Below the pieces are notes generated by a model. The model saw nothing but the letters and a program-made list of their open reading frames with translations, was not told where the DNA came from and ran no database searches. This document shows, piece by piece, positions 17,928 through 26,520 of a stretch of DNA of 64,000 nucleotides. How positions within the stretch are numbered: the stretch's first letter is position 1; each line of letters begins with the position of its first letter. The DNA is from Saprospiraceae bacterium (GTDB lineage: Bacteria; Bacteroidota; Bacteroidia; Chitinophagales; Saprospiraceae), in the NCBI GenBank assembly GCA_019638455.1, contig JAHBTU010000003.1:124001-188000 (forward strand). The letters are read 5' to 3'. A program made the translations under genes and the position numbers.

Positions 17928-19832
17928 TCACATTTTCACTATGCGCCCTGTGAATACTTCGCCATTTGCTCGAAGGCGGAAAAAGAATACTCCTTTCCCC
18001 TGCCAGTCCGATGCTTGTAGCGACAGCGATTGAGCACCCCCTTCCACCTGTGTGCTTTTCTCTAAAATCATCTTGCCTGATTCGTCGAACAGTTCCAGAC
18101 GGAGTTCGGTGGGATGGGGCGTGAAGAGATTGAAAGTCGTCGTGTGGCTAAAAGGATTCGGCTGGGGCGGGAAGAACAGGGCACCATTCATCTGTTGAGC
18201 GCCGAAGCCAAGAACGAGCGGATGGCGTTCGGTAGCGCCTTGCGAAGCGGGCATATATGCTTCGGAGACAAAATGGGGGGACAGCCGGAGCATTTCGGCA
18301 AGTGAACCAGACTGCAAGGCTTTTATTTTTAAAAAACACAGCGCCTCGTCGGGCGGAAACAATCGCTCCTCCACATCGAACCAAAGTGCGCGAACCTCGT
18401 CGCCTCGGCTCGAAAAATGCTCGTCGGGCAATCCTTCCACATCCACGATTTCCGCGAATAAAGGAACTGCCGATAGCGCCATTTGCCAGCCATGCAACTT
18501 GTGCCCGCCCAGAAGGTAAATAGGGACGGTGACTGTGGCGCCCGCTTCAAGGAATTGATTTTCTATGTTGAGAAGCAAAGGTGAGCGGGTGTCTGTCTCG
18601 TCGTTGCCAAAAGCGGCAGATAGGTTGGTGTCGCCCATTTTGATGCCAACAAATCGAAGCCCCGAAACGGTGATGTCATCGGCCAGATTGGTGAGTACGA
18701 TACGGTAGGTGTCTTTGGGCACGCTTAGGATGTCGCTTGGGTCGTCAACTGGTCTGATGAGTCGCCAAGAGGGCACGGCAGGGAACGTGTCGTATATGCC
18801 GAGGATGAGCCTGCGGGTTTCCACGATGTCGAATGTGGTCACGGTGTTGCTGGCATTCACATCCGCAGCGATGCGCTGGTAGGCGCTATAGAAAGGCTCA
18901 ATGTTCAGTATATGCCTGCTGGTTTGCAGCAAATCGAAGGTCGTGACACCGTTGAGCGGGTCGTCATTGCGGTTGGCTCGCACCACCACTTGATAGTTAT
19001 TGTTGAAAGGGACAGGGTTGAAAGCAACGCTGAAACACGAATCCGCCACGTTTTTTTGGATTGATTGCGGCGAGGGCAATGCCGCCGAAGACAAGTCCCC
19101 CCGAATGTTGTAGTTGCTCATTTTGGCGCCACCTGCCGAGCTCGCACAGCCTTGCAGGCCGATGCGCACATCGGTGGCGCAAGCACAAGTATCTGCATTG
19201 TCCTGTACTGTCACGTTGCTAAGACAAATGCTGGTGAAATCGTTTTCGTCTTTCACCCATACTTGCAGCTGGTGAGCGCCGACATCGCAACCATCAAAAT
19301 TGATTGCACTGTCTGCGGGGAACCCTGTCCCGTCCCCCAGCCTTCTGATGCCAAATACCAAATCGTCTTTGGGTGTACAGTTGTCAAAGGCATTCAGCAC
19401 AACATCCGACACATGGAGCGAGGCGTTGCAGAAAAAATCGAGGTTCTGCGACAGGTTGTTGATGCAAATGAGGGTGGGCGGTAGGCAATCATCAATAGTG
19501 AACAAGTAGGTGCATTGAGAAGCGTTTCCGCAGTTGTCGGTAGCGCGCCATGTGATGCGGTGAGTGCCAGCGGGAAGCACGGCAAGCACGGAATCCACAG
19601 AGGCTTCCATGTCAATTGTGTTATCGGCAAACAGGTCAAGGCGGTAGGAATAATAGACGAGTGGGCTGTTGAGGCAAGCGGTCACGGCCTGCTCTCTCAT
19701 AAACACGGTACCCTCGTCGCAGCTGCCGGGGTCGAGGCAAAATGCTTTGTCCGAACAGTCGGATATCCAAGTGATTTGTGCGGAAAGACTCAATTGGGTC
19801 AAGAAGAGCGCGAGCGTAAATAACCGATTCAT
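17928..19832 (-). CDS. T9SS-secreted protein with HYR, dockerin-like and cohesin-like regions
   Basis: This 634-aa protein starts with a signal peptide (MNRLFTLALFLTQLSLSAQ). In order it shows: an HYR-type region (TDNCGNASQCTYLF near residue 100, then a Cys-rich second module); a dockerin-like pair of calcium-type repeats with NGVTTFDLLQTSRHIL and NTVTTFDIVETRRLILG (about residues 290-350); and a beta-rich cohesin-like region (NQFLEAGATVTVPIYLLGGHKLHGWQM onward). It ends with a C-terminal type A sorting domain ending FTGRIVKM. The ATG seven codons downstream of the first possible one is preferred because the signal peptide follows it at once. It is probably exported and attached to the cell surface; no catalytic domain is seen. 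Confidence 0.8.
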   Translation of the reverse strand: MNRLFTLALFLTQLSLSAQITWISDCSDKAFCLDPGSCDEGTVFMREQAVTACLNSPLVYYSYRLDLFADNTIDMEASVDSVLAVLPAGTHRITWRATDNCGNASQCTYLFTIDDCLPPTLICINNLSQNLDFFCNASLHVSDVVLNAFDNCTPKDDLVFGIRRLGDGTGFPADSAINFDGCDVGAHQLQVWVKDENDFTSICLSNVTVQDNADTCACATDVRIGLQGCASSAGGAKMSNYNIRGDLSSAALPSPQSIQKNVADSCFSVAFNPVPFNNNYQVVVRANRNDDPLNGVTTFDLLQTSRHILNIEPFYSAYQRIAADVNASNTVTTFDIVETRRLILGIYDTFPAVPSWRLIRPVDDPSDILSVPKDTYRIVLTNLADDITVSGLRFVGIKMGDTNLSAAFGNDETDTRSPLLLNIENQFLEAGATVTVPIYLLGGHKLHGWQMALSAVPLFAEIVDVEGLPDEHFSSRGDEVRALWFDVEERLFPPDEALCFLKIKALQSGSLAEMLRLSPHFVSEAYMPASQGATERHPLVLGFGAQQMNGALFFPPQPNPFSHTTTFNLFTPHPTELRLELFDESGKMILEKSTQVEGGAQSLSLQASDWQGKGVFFFRLRANGEVFTGRIVKM

Positions 19833-19879
19833 GGTGAGCTGATTTTGTTGCATTACCTGCTTTCAGGTAGCGTATGCAA

Positions 19880-19887
19880 CAAAAATA
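19880..19887 (-). promoter_or_regulatory. Promoter of the dockerin-like T9SS gene
   Basis: On the minus strand TATTTTTG fits the TAnnTTTG -7 element, with TTG 18 bases upstream. Transcription would start about 40 bases before the chosen ATG. Confidence 0.5.
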
Positions 19888-19962
19888 GTTCCCAAAAGGG
19901 AGCAACAAGGGCATAAATGCGCTGCCTTGGCTGTTTTGCGCAAAAACAAAGGCTCCAAAACG

Positions 19963-20009
19963 ACATGAGCCACGCTGTTTGAAAACCTCAAAACAGCAAT
20001 GGCTCATGT
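19963..20009 (-). terminator. Terminator-like hairpin
   Basis: ACATGAGCCA pairs with TGGCTCATGT, and an inner GCTGTTT pairs with AAACAGC. It lies 33 bases after the stop of the small lipoprotein gene on the minus strand and is followed by T-rich sequence on that strand. Confidence 0.6.
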
Positions 20010-20041
20010 ATCACGGTTCTCCCTGACCGATGTCAGGTGGT

Positions 20042-20452
20042 TTATTTCTTGGTGCAGGTCATGGTGCAGTTTTCACCTTGGCCGCCCACGCTGTACGAGT
20101 AGGCAATGGTCATGATGAGGCCATTGATAGAGCCGCTTCCACTGATGGTGATGGCGAAGCCTTGCACTGTGATGGTTTGCTGTGGAATCGTTATGGAGTT
20201 GCCAGAAACCGTTGCAGTGATGCCGACGGTGAAATCTCCAAAGTTGCTGATGATGACCGAGCTGGAAGATGCCGCCGATTCGGTGATGGTGATGTCGTAG
20301 TTGCCTGTTCCGGTGGTTGGGCAGTTTTCAACAACAGAATAGGTGCCCAAGAACTTGTCTCTGTCATTGTCTTTGCTGTCTTTTTTACAGCCAAACGACA
20401 CAACAAACAATACGGAGAGAACCGCGAGAAAGGGAGCTTTAAAATTTTTCAT
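20042..20452 (-). CDS. Small secreted lipoprotein, unknown function
   Basis: This 136-aa protein reads MKNFKAPFLAVLSVLFVVSFGCKKD, a lipoprotein signal with Cys near residue 22, followed by a Lys/Asp linker and a domain of short beta strands rich in Ser, Thr, Ile and Gly (TVQGFAITISGSGSINGL). Two cysteines near the C terminus (NCTMTCTKK) could pair with one near the start of the domain. It is probably an outer-membrane or periplasmic lipoprotein of a small beta-sandwich type common in Bacteroidota. The upstream in-frame extension lacks a signal sequence, so the ATG at 20452 is chosen. Confidence 0.7.
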   Translation of the reverse strand: MKNFKAPFLAVLSVLFVVSFGCKKDSKDNDRDKFLGTYSVVENCPTTGTGNYDITITESAASSSSVIISNFGDFTVGITATVSGNSITIPQQTITVQGFAITISGSGSINGLIMTIAYSYSVGGQGENCTMTCTKK

Positions 20453-20587
20453 GACGAATAGAAATGGTTGTTTTAAGCAATTGACTTGCTTGGTTAAAAA
20501 TTTGTTGCAAAACAAAGAAAATTTGAAATCGAATACGAGCAGCGCGGGCCTTTTATGGAGAAAAACCAGCAATGCAGAGGAAGAATA

Positions 20588-22111
20588 TCAGCCTTCCACC
20601 ACCGCTTGCTTTTGGGCGCGTTCGGCGGCGCTGCGTTCAATTTGTGTCGTCACGTTCTTTGGGAATGTCAGGATAAAACTGCTTCCCTTCCCCAATTCGC
20701 TCTTCACGTCCACCAACCCTTTGTGGGCAGTCATGATGGCCTTCACATAGCTAAGCCCCAAGCCAAACCCCTTCACGTCGTGCAGATTGCCCGTGTGTAC
20801 CCGGTAGAACTTGTCAAAGATGTGCTTCCTGGCCTCTTTGCTGATGCCAATACCCTTATCCGCCACCGTCACTTCCACGCCCATTGGCACGTCGCGCGTG
20901 CTGATGGTGATGTCGGGGGCATCGGTGCTATATTTGTTGGCGTTGTCCAGAAGGTTGTGAATAATGCTGGCAATATGCGTAGCGTCACCTTCGATGACGG
21001 GTCTTTTTGCCTGCAAATCAGTGCGCAATGTGCCTTCGCGTTTTTCTACTTGCAGGCTAAAATTGTCCACTGCCTGCTGTATCACCTCGTGCAGATTAAA
21101 ATCGTCGAGCCGCAGCTGGAAATCTTTCTTGTCAATCATCGCCATTTGGAGCACTCGTTCCACTTGGCTGTTCATGCGGCGATTTTCCTGACGGATGATG
21201 TCCACGAAACGTTTTATTTTATCCGGATGGCTCATTATCATGGGGCTGCCGATGCTGTCCGCCGCGAGGCTGATGGTGGCGATAGGGGTCTTGAACTCGT
21301 GGGTCATGTTGTTGATGAAATCATTTTTCATCTCCGACAATTTTTTTTGTCTGAAAATGACCTGTATCGTGTACCAAAAACAAAAAAGGACAATGGCGGT
21401 AAACACAACCGAAAGTACTAAGGGCGATAAAACAGAAGCTACCACCAATCGAGTGCGGTTGGGGAAATAGAGCGACAGATACCCCGGCGACTCCATGTCC
21501 TGCGTAAAAAGGGCGACTTTGTAGGGCGAGTTGTAGAGCGTGGGAGCGCCGCCGTGCGTGATTTGCGGGCCGCTGTCTTCCACTACAAAGTGGTCGTTCA
21601 CGATGACATAACTGTTGCGGGCCTTGGAATAAACACCATATTGATATTCCGCCTGAATGCCTCGACTGGCTATTTCGTCCTGAACGGACTGCGCCAACAC
21701 GTCGAGCGGGATACGCTCTGCCAAAGGTTTGGCATCGAGCAGCTGTGTCACCTTCATATACTCCCACATGGTCACGTTGTCCTCAAAGGTGCCGCCCTCG
21801 CCCAACACGGGGCTGGGCAAGGTGTCCGCAGAGCCGAGGCTTTGGGCCGCGAAGCCGTTTTCGAGTAGTTGGGCGGTGCGACGGGCGTTGCCCGACTCGC
21901 CTCTCGACTGGTTCATCGCTTCGAGTACCGACACGGCTTCCAGATATTGTAGTTTGCCGGCCACTTTGTTGAGCGCGGCAAATACGTTTTTGTCGAATTG
22001 CTCTTCGTTGAGCCGAATGTTCCAGTCAATCCAGTAAATCTGCAAGCCAATGATGCCGAGAAGCGCGGCAGTCGTGAGGCCGATGATGAGGCGTATGCGT
22101 TTGGCGTTCAT
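20588..22111 (-). CDS. Membrane sensor histidine kinase
   Basis: This 507-aa protein has transmembrane segments near residues 7-26 and 222-248 enclosing a periplasmic sensor of about 195 residues with no recognised fold. The kinase part follows: phosphoacceptor helix MTHEFKTPIATI with His near 271, N box HNLLDNANKYS, and G boxes DKGIGISKEARKHIFDKFYRV and GFGLGLSYVKAI. No response regulator gene lies next to it in the window, so its partner is unknown. The small lipoprotein gene lies downstream on the same strand, 135 bases away, and has its own terminator. Confidence 0.93.
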   Translation of the reverse strand: MNAKRIRLIIGLTTAALLGIIGLQIYWIDWNIRLNEEQFDKNVFAALNKVAGKLQYLEAVSVLEAMNQSRGESGNARRTAQLLENGFAAQSLGSADTLPSPVLGEGGTFEDNVTMWEYMKVTQLLDAKPLAERIPLDVLAQSVQDEIASRGIQAEYQYGVYSKARNSYVIVNDHFVVEDSGPQITHGGAPTLYNSPYKVALFTQDMESPGYLSLYFPNRTRLVVASVLSPLVLSVVFTAIVLFCFWYTIQVIFRQKKLSEMKNDFINNMTHEFKTPIATISLAADSIGSPMIMSHPDKIKRFVDIIRQENRRMNSQVERVLQMAMIDKKDFQLRLDDFNLHEVIQQAVDNFSLQVEKREGTLRTDLQAKRPVIEGDATHIASIIHNLLDNANKYSTDAPDITISTRDVPMGVEVTVADKGIGISKEARKHIFDKFYRVHTGNLHDVKGFGLGLSYVKAIMTAHKGLVDVKSELGKGSSFILTFPKNVTTQIERSAAERAQKQAVVEG

Positions 22112-22417
22112 TTATCTAAGCGTGAAAATGCAAATTTCAGAAACTTAACGCTACCATGAGCGAAAAGTATGCGGTTGGGTGGCATGGGCGGTTGGTTTTT
22201 AACCTCTGATTAACGGGGGAGGAGCTTGGTTTGTTTTTGAGGGCTTGCCCAGCCGGATGGGGCAGGCGGGGTTTCTGGCGCAAGACCCTTCCCTTGTCCG
22301 CTGCCTCATCCTCATCGTGTCTCTGACTCGACTTCTCTCTGGGGATAAAATGGCATGAGTCATCCCGAATTTTCGGTGATGACTCATGGGAAGTATCATG
22401 CGAATGGAGGTGTCGGA
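22112..22417. other. Spacer between histidine kinase and OmpA-fusion operon
   Basis: No gene is seen. It contains GC-rich partly palindromic words (GCCCAGCCGGATGGGGCAGGC near 22248) and, at its right end, the terminator of the OmpA-fusion operon. No TAnnTTTG promoter element was found for the kinase. Confidence 0.5.
22354..22388 (-). terminator. Terminator of the coiled-coil/OmpA operon
   Basis: CATGAGTCATC pairs with GATGACTCATG, extended inward by CGA/TCG with one bulge. It lies 30 bases after the stop of the OmpA-fusion gene on the minus strand and is followed there by CCATTTTATC. Confidence 0.65.
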
Positions 22418-23983
22418 TTATTCTTCCACCAATTCAAAGTCTGTGCGGCGGTTTTTGCGGCGGCCATCTTCGCTGTCATTGCTTGCAACGGGTTTGTCGG
22501 GGCCATTGCCGATGACCGTGAATCGGTTGCGCGGCATTCCATATTCTTTCACCAGATAGTCCACCACTGCTTGGGCGCGTTTTTTTGAGAGCGCGATATT
22601 GGAAGCGGCGCTGCCCACATTGTCCGTGTTGCCCTCCACCCGGATGCGGCTGTTGGCAAAGGCTTTGGCGATGGGTACCATCTCGTTGTCCACGATGTAC
22701 TTGGCGTTTTCATCGAGCAAAAACTCGCCTGTGCGGAAGGATATGCTCACGCGCTTGGTGGCGACGGCACCTTTGGTTCGTGCTTCGGTCTCGGTGATGG
22801 AGGCAAACGTCTTCTGGCCTTCGGCGGCGTGTTCGTTGCCGCTCAACGTGGAGCGTTCCACCGCGCCGAGGAAGGATGCTCGCGACCACACGGGGACTGC
22901 GTCGCTGCCCGAAAGCACGCCCACGTTGCGGTACTCCTTGGTCATGCGGCTATACAGTTCTTCGCCCGTCACGCCTTTGTAGGTGTTGCGGTTCAATCCG
23001 AAAAAATTCAGGTTGTCGCCGTGGGTGCAGAGGCGCACATTGTCAATGGCTTTGAGTGCGTCGTCCTTCGAGAAGCCGTCGAAGGCATTGGCGAGTATGG
23101 TGGCGGCCTCCTGTTTGGCGGCAGGGCTGCGATTGATTTCGGCAGCGCCTTTCATCCAGCCTTCGTAGAGCTGCTGCACCCGTTCGGGGTTGGCTTCCAC
23201 CCATTTTCGTTTGGCGATGAACACGTCGGCGATGATGTTGGAAGCATTGCGCGTGCTTTGCAACACGCGCGCACCGGGCACTTTTTGCACGCACTCCTCA
23301 TCGAAGGGCGACCAAACGACGGCGGCATCCACGTTGTTGGCCTTGAATGCGTCGGCAGCTTCCAGCGGTGAGGGCACCCCTACCACTTTCACATCGGCGG
23401 TCGTCATGCCTGCGGCGCTGAGTAGCCATATCAGGAATGAGTGCGAGGGCGACATTTCGGCGACAGCTATTTGTTTGCCGCGCAAATCACCCACCGAGCC
23501 TATGCCCCGGCGCACCACGATGGCATCGCCGCCGCGCGACCAGTCGGCCTGAAACACCACCACAGGGTCGTAGGCGGCGAGGCCGGGCATTTCGGTTGGC
23601 AGTGCGTCCACGGTGGCCCAGAGCAGGTGGACCTCGTCGTTTTTCCATGCGTTGCGGCTGGCGGTGGGGTCGTCGAGAATTTTAAAATCAACTTTAAAGC
23701 CGTAGTCTTTGTAAAAACGGCTGTCGGTGTTGGCTTTGAACCCTTTGTTCCAATACTGGCCGCCAGCGTAACCACCCCAAGTGACCACGCCTACGCCGAC
23801 GGTGTTGGCATCGGGTTTGGAGCTGCCACCAAAAAGACCGCCGCCACCTTGTTCGGTTTTGGCTTTTTCTTGCAGTTCCTTGCCGGTTTCGGTGTTGTCC
23901 ATGAAATAGCGGATGCCAAAAAAGGCGATGCCAACTATGAGGAGCGTGATGAGAAATTTTGAGAAAGATGTTAGACGAGCCAT
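22418..23983 (-). CDS. Substrate-binding protein fused to an OmpA peptidoglycan-binding domain
   Basis: This 521-aa protein has an N-terminal membrane anchor near residues 7-28 (FSKFLITLLIVGIAFFGIRYF). It is followed by a periplasmic binding-protein domain of the NMT1/SsuA-like class (YGFKVDFKILDDPTASRNAWKNDEVHLLWATVD; LRGKQIAVAEMSPSHSFLIWLLSAAGM; VDAAVVWSPF). The last 115 residues are an OmpA domain (FRTGEFLLDENAKYI, VEGNTDNVGSAASNIALSKKRAQAVVDYL, NRRTDFELVEE). No ABC permease or ATPase is adjacent, so it is more likely a wall-anchored sensor or scaffold than a transporter part (inference). It is the last gene of a four-gene operon. Confidence 0.85.
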   Translation of the reverse strand: MARLTSFSKFLITLLIVGIAFFGIRYFMDNTETGKELQEKAKTEQGGGGLFGGSSKPDANTVGVGVVTWGGYAGGQYWNKGFKANTDSRFYKDYGFKVDFKILDDPTASRNAWKNDEVHLLWATVDALPTEMPGLAAYDPVVVFQADWSRGGDAIVVRRGIGSVGDLRGKQIAVAEMSPSHSFLIWLLSAAGMTTADVKVVGVPSPLEAADAFKANNVDAAVVWSPFDEECVQKVPGARVLQSTRNASNIIADVFIAKRKWVEANPERVQQLYEGWMKGAAEINRSPAAKQEAATILANAFDGFSKDDALKAIDNVRLCTHGDNLNFFGLNRNTYKGVTGEELYSRMTKEYRNVGVLSGSDAVPVWSRASFLGAVERSTLSGNEHAAEGQKTFASITETEARTKGAVATKRVSISFRTGEFLLDENAKYIVDNEMVPIAKAFANSRIRVEGNTDNVGSAASNIALSKKRAQAVVDYLVKEYGMPRNRFTVIGNGPDKPVASNDSEDGRRKNRRTDFELVEE

Positions 23984-24060
23984 GAGATGGTTGTTCGTGA
24001 TGTGTTGTTGGTTATTCGTTGATTGTTGTTCGTTTATGGTGCTTGCAATTTGCGACAAGG
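23984..24060 (-). repeat. A/C-rich repetitive leader before the OmpA-fusion gene
   Basis: On the minus strand it reads as CGAACAACAATCAACGAATAACCAACAACAC words up to the start codon. These are the same words as in the ribosomal-cluster spacers, but here only the A/C-rich arm is clear. A short hairpin (ATCCCGA-GGCT-TCGGGAT near 24112-24130) lies further upstream in the same spacer. Confidence 0.6.
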
Positions 24061-24156
24061 TTCGTTTAACCCAAAATGAGGGTGCATTTCGTTGGTCGTG
24101 TCACTGCCCATCCCGAAGCCTCGGGATTAGCACATTGTCACGTTAGCAAATTGCGC

Positions 24157-25188
24157 TCAATGCTCGAAGAACGAGTCGTACTGATTGCCGCCGCGCTCTA
24201 CTTTTGAGGGGACTTGTACTGGGGCGTTGAGGTCGAGCACATCGGATGGGTTGTTGGCCTTTGCGACGATTTTGTTCTTTTCGCCGCCCAACAACATCGA
24301 AACGCCTTCTTTCTCCCACTTTTCGAGCATCGCAAGCCCTTCTTCCTCAAACACGCCGTTCTGAAGGTCAATGGAGTCCATGAAGTTTTTGGACATATCC
24401 ATGAAGCGTTCCATCTCGCCGACCTTTTTGCCCACATCGTCGGCCATGGCCTCGAGCGCCATGTCGTACATATATTTTTGGTCCGAGTTGCCGCTCAGAA
24501 TGGCTTGCGCCGAGCGAATGGCCGAATGGCTTGCTTTGATGGCCTTGTATTCCTGCTCTTTCACCACGACTTGGTCTGACAGGTCTTCGAGCATGATTTC
24601 GGAGTTTTCATACATTTTGGTCAGCACGCGATAGAGCACTTCCATGCGCTTGTAGAGGTCCTCAAGTTTCATGTTGGACTCTTGCAAGCGGCCTGCTTTG
24701 CGGGCCTGCAACACCATGATGGCCTCTTTGCCGGTCTCCTTGGCTTTGCTGGCCAAGCCGAGATTGCTTTGGATGGTGCGCTGGTTTTGCTTTATCATCT
24801 CGTTGAGCTTGTACATCTGCCCTTTGAGGTTGCTAATCTGGCCGTTCATCTTGCGCAGGTTGTCCTTCAAGTCCTCGATGTAGCTTTTCAGGATGCCGAT
24901 GGGGTCTATCTGAACGAAAATGCCCGTTATCCAGCGCATCACTGATTTGTAGATGTACCAGATGAGGTTGCGCATTTTGGGGTCGAGCACTACATAGATG
25001 AGCGCGCCCAAAGCCGCGAGCAGCCCGGCGAGGTAAAGTGTGTTTTGCGCCAAGGCGATGAGTGTGGGCAGGGCTTGGTAGAGCAAAAATCCGCCACCGA
25101 GCACGATGGCTGCCAAAAACAGGGTGCCTGTGATGCCTTCGGGGCGCTCCCAAAAGTTTTTGGGCTTGATAGGCTGCAATTCTGACAT
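24157..25188 (-). CDS. Membrane-anchored PspA/ESCRT-III-like coiled-coil protein
   Basis: This 343-aa protein has two hydrophobic segments near residues 20-66 (GTLFLAAIVLGGGFLLYQA and LYLAGLLAALGALIYVVL). A long Lys/Glu-rich helical region (about 95-310) follows, starting DPIGILKSYIEDLKDNLRKMNGQISNLKGQM, with a mid-region rich in Met and Ala. The helical hairpin pattern and the pairing of heptads resemble PspA/IM30 proteins, but the membrane anchor is extra; homology is inferred by eye and not proven. The ATG at 25188 is preferred to a TTG at 25194. It lies between the 65-aa membrane protein and the OmpA fusion. Confidence 0.7.
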   Translation of the reverse strand: MSELQPIKPKNFWERPEGITGTLFLAAIVLGGGFLLYQALPTLIALAQNTLYLAGLLAALGALIYVVLDPKMRNLIWYIYKSVMRWITGIFVQIDPIGILKSYIEDLKDNLRKMNGQISNLKGQMYKLNEMIKQNQRTIQSNLGLASKAKETGKEAIMVLQARKAGRLQESNMKLEDLYKRMEVLYRVLTKMYENSEIMLEDLSDQVVVKEQEYKAIKASHSAIRSAQAILSGNSDQKYMYDMALEAMADDVGKKVGEMERFMDMSKNFMDSIDLQNGVFEEEGLAMLEKWEKEGVSMLLGGEKNKIVAKANNPSDVLDLNAPVQVPSKVERGGNQYDSFFEH

Positions 25189-25372
25189 GAGCAAGTTGTG
25201 TTGGTTCGTGGAAATGATGTTTGAAGGTTTGAAGCCGGCCCGGTCAAGCGGAGCGGGCGGGGTTTCCGGTTTGAGGAAGTTGATTTTTTATCCAAGTTAG
25301 GCAGATTCACGTTCTATCAATGGCAATCAACCTCTATCAACCCTTGCCGCTGTTTTGGGGCGGGTACTGGTT

Positions 25373-25570
25373 CTAATTTTTGTTGAAAATACTATTGAGA
25401 AACAACCTCACGGAGCGGCGAAAACGGTCGTTGATGAAATACAACAACACGAACGCCAACACGAACACCCAGAAAAAGTTGATGGTGAGTTTCAAGAGGA
25501 AGTAGATGAGCCAAAGCGCCAGCAGGCCGGCGATGAAGGCAACGAATGGGTTCTTGATTAAGTCGTTCAT
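25373..25570 (-). CDS. Small inner-membrane protein of the coiled-coil/OmpA operon
   Basis: This 65-aa protein, MNDLIKNPFVAFIAGLLALWL onward, has two hydrophobic segments, IAGLLALWLIYFLLKLTI and FFWVFVLAFVLLYFI, then a basic end (NDRFRRSVRLFLNSIFNKN). I do not recognise a family. The upstream extension of the frame lacks conserved character, so the ATG at 25570 is chosen. Its placement between two coiled-coil genes suggests a membrane partner for them. Confidence 0.65.
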   Translation of the reverse strand: MNDLIKNPFVAFIAGLLALWLIYFLLKLTINFFWVFVLAFVLLYFINDRFRRSVRLFLNSIFNKN

Positions 25571-25629
25571 CGTATAGTCGTTGATTTGTTGACAAGGATG
25601 GTGGGGCAGTTTGGGAAGCAGCATCCGCG

Positions 25630-26304
25630 TCATTTCAGATGTTGCTGGATTTTGTTGATGTCCTCTTTGAGGTGTGCGGTCACGGAATCGAAGGTGACTT
25701 CAAAATCGGCCTTGGTTTTCTCGATTTTCAGGGTGCTATCGTTGATTTCTGCGCGGACTTGCTCGCTGCGGCGGCGATGCTCTTCGATTTCTTGGCTCAA
25801 CTGTTTGATTTGTTCGGTTTTGGCCTGAATCATGGCTTCGAGGTTGCGCACTTCTTCTTCGCGGTTGCCGATAAGGCGGGCGCGTTGCTGGGCGTGGGCT
25901 TCGTTGAATTTGGCCTGTTCGTTGTTCAGCACGTTGAGGTAAAACTGGGCGGATTCAATCAATTTGGCGGGAGTGATGCCCATGGTCTGCGCCATGGCAT
26001 AGGCCGAATGAAACCGAGTCGCTTCGTCCATCGGCATTTTGGAGAGGTTTTTCAATGCCTGCCGAAACTCAAAATAATCGAATCCCGGTTGATTGTTCTT
26101 TTCCAGCGCCGCGCTCAACACTTCCACGAATTTTTCGCTCACCGAACCCGCTGCGTTGTGTTCCTGACGGGGAGGCGACGCGGGAGGGGCCGTTGCTGAC
26201 GCGACATTCGAGGTGGTTTGTTCTGTTCGTTTGGTGTTTGGTGCGTTGCCGCCGTCGTCCTCCACAACGAAAACGGACTTGAATTTTTTCAAAATATCGC
26301 TCAT
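25630..26304 (-). CDS. Coiled-coil protein, first gene of the coiled-coil/OmpA operon
   Basis: This 224-aa protein starts MSDILKKFKSVFVVEDDGG and has a Pro/Ala/Thr-rich linker (about 20-50), a helical domain (VSEKFVEVLSAALEKNNQPGFDYFEFRQALKNLSKM; AYAMAQTMGITPAKLIESAQFYLNVL) and a C-terminal coiled coil (about 130-224) with EEEVRNLEAMIQAKTEQIKQLSQEIEEHRRRSEQVRAEI. No signal peptide or membrane segment is present, so it should be cytoplasmic. No family is recognised. The 59-base gap to the next gene supports an operon. Confidence 0.7.
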   Translation of the reverse strand: MSDILKKFKSVFVVEDDGGNAPNTKRTEQTTSNVASATAPPASPPRQEHNAAGSVSEKFVEVLSAALEKNNQPGFDYFEFRQALKNLSKMPMDEATRFHSAYAMAQTMGITPAKLIESAQFYLNVLNNEQAKFNEAHAQQRARLIGNREEEVRNLEAMIQAKTEQIKQLSQEIEEHRRRSEQVRAEINDSTLKIEKTKADFEVTFDSVTAHLKEDINKIQQHLK

Positions 26305-26520
26305 CTCGAACGTTAAACGTTTTGCGGTGTTGGTTAAAAACGGATTGTCGGTCAAAAATGAGGCTCTAAAAAACTGGCTTCCCAATATCGTCGGCGACAA
26401 TCCGAGATTTTGCGACAAAGTAAGGTAAAATCGCCGATAAAATGTCAATAGACTTTATCGTTTCAAGCATTTTGCCCGAAGCCGTACCTTTCGCCAAAAT
26501 TCTCTCTGCCAAAAGTAATC

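Noticed and set aside
20555..21421. Plus-strand open frame over the histidine kinase
   Set aside because: Shadow of the kinase catalytic domain on the other strand.
22418..23983. ABC transporter for a sulfonate-like substrate
   Set aside because: Only a binding domain is present; permease and ATPase genes are missing and the OmpA fusion argues for another role.
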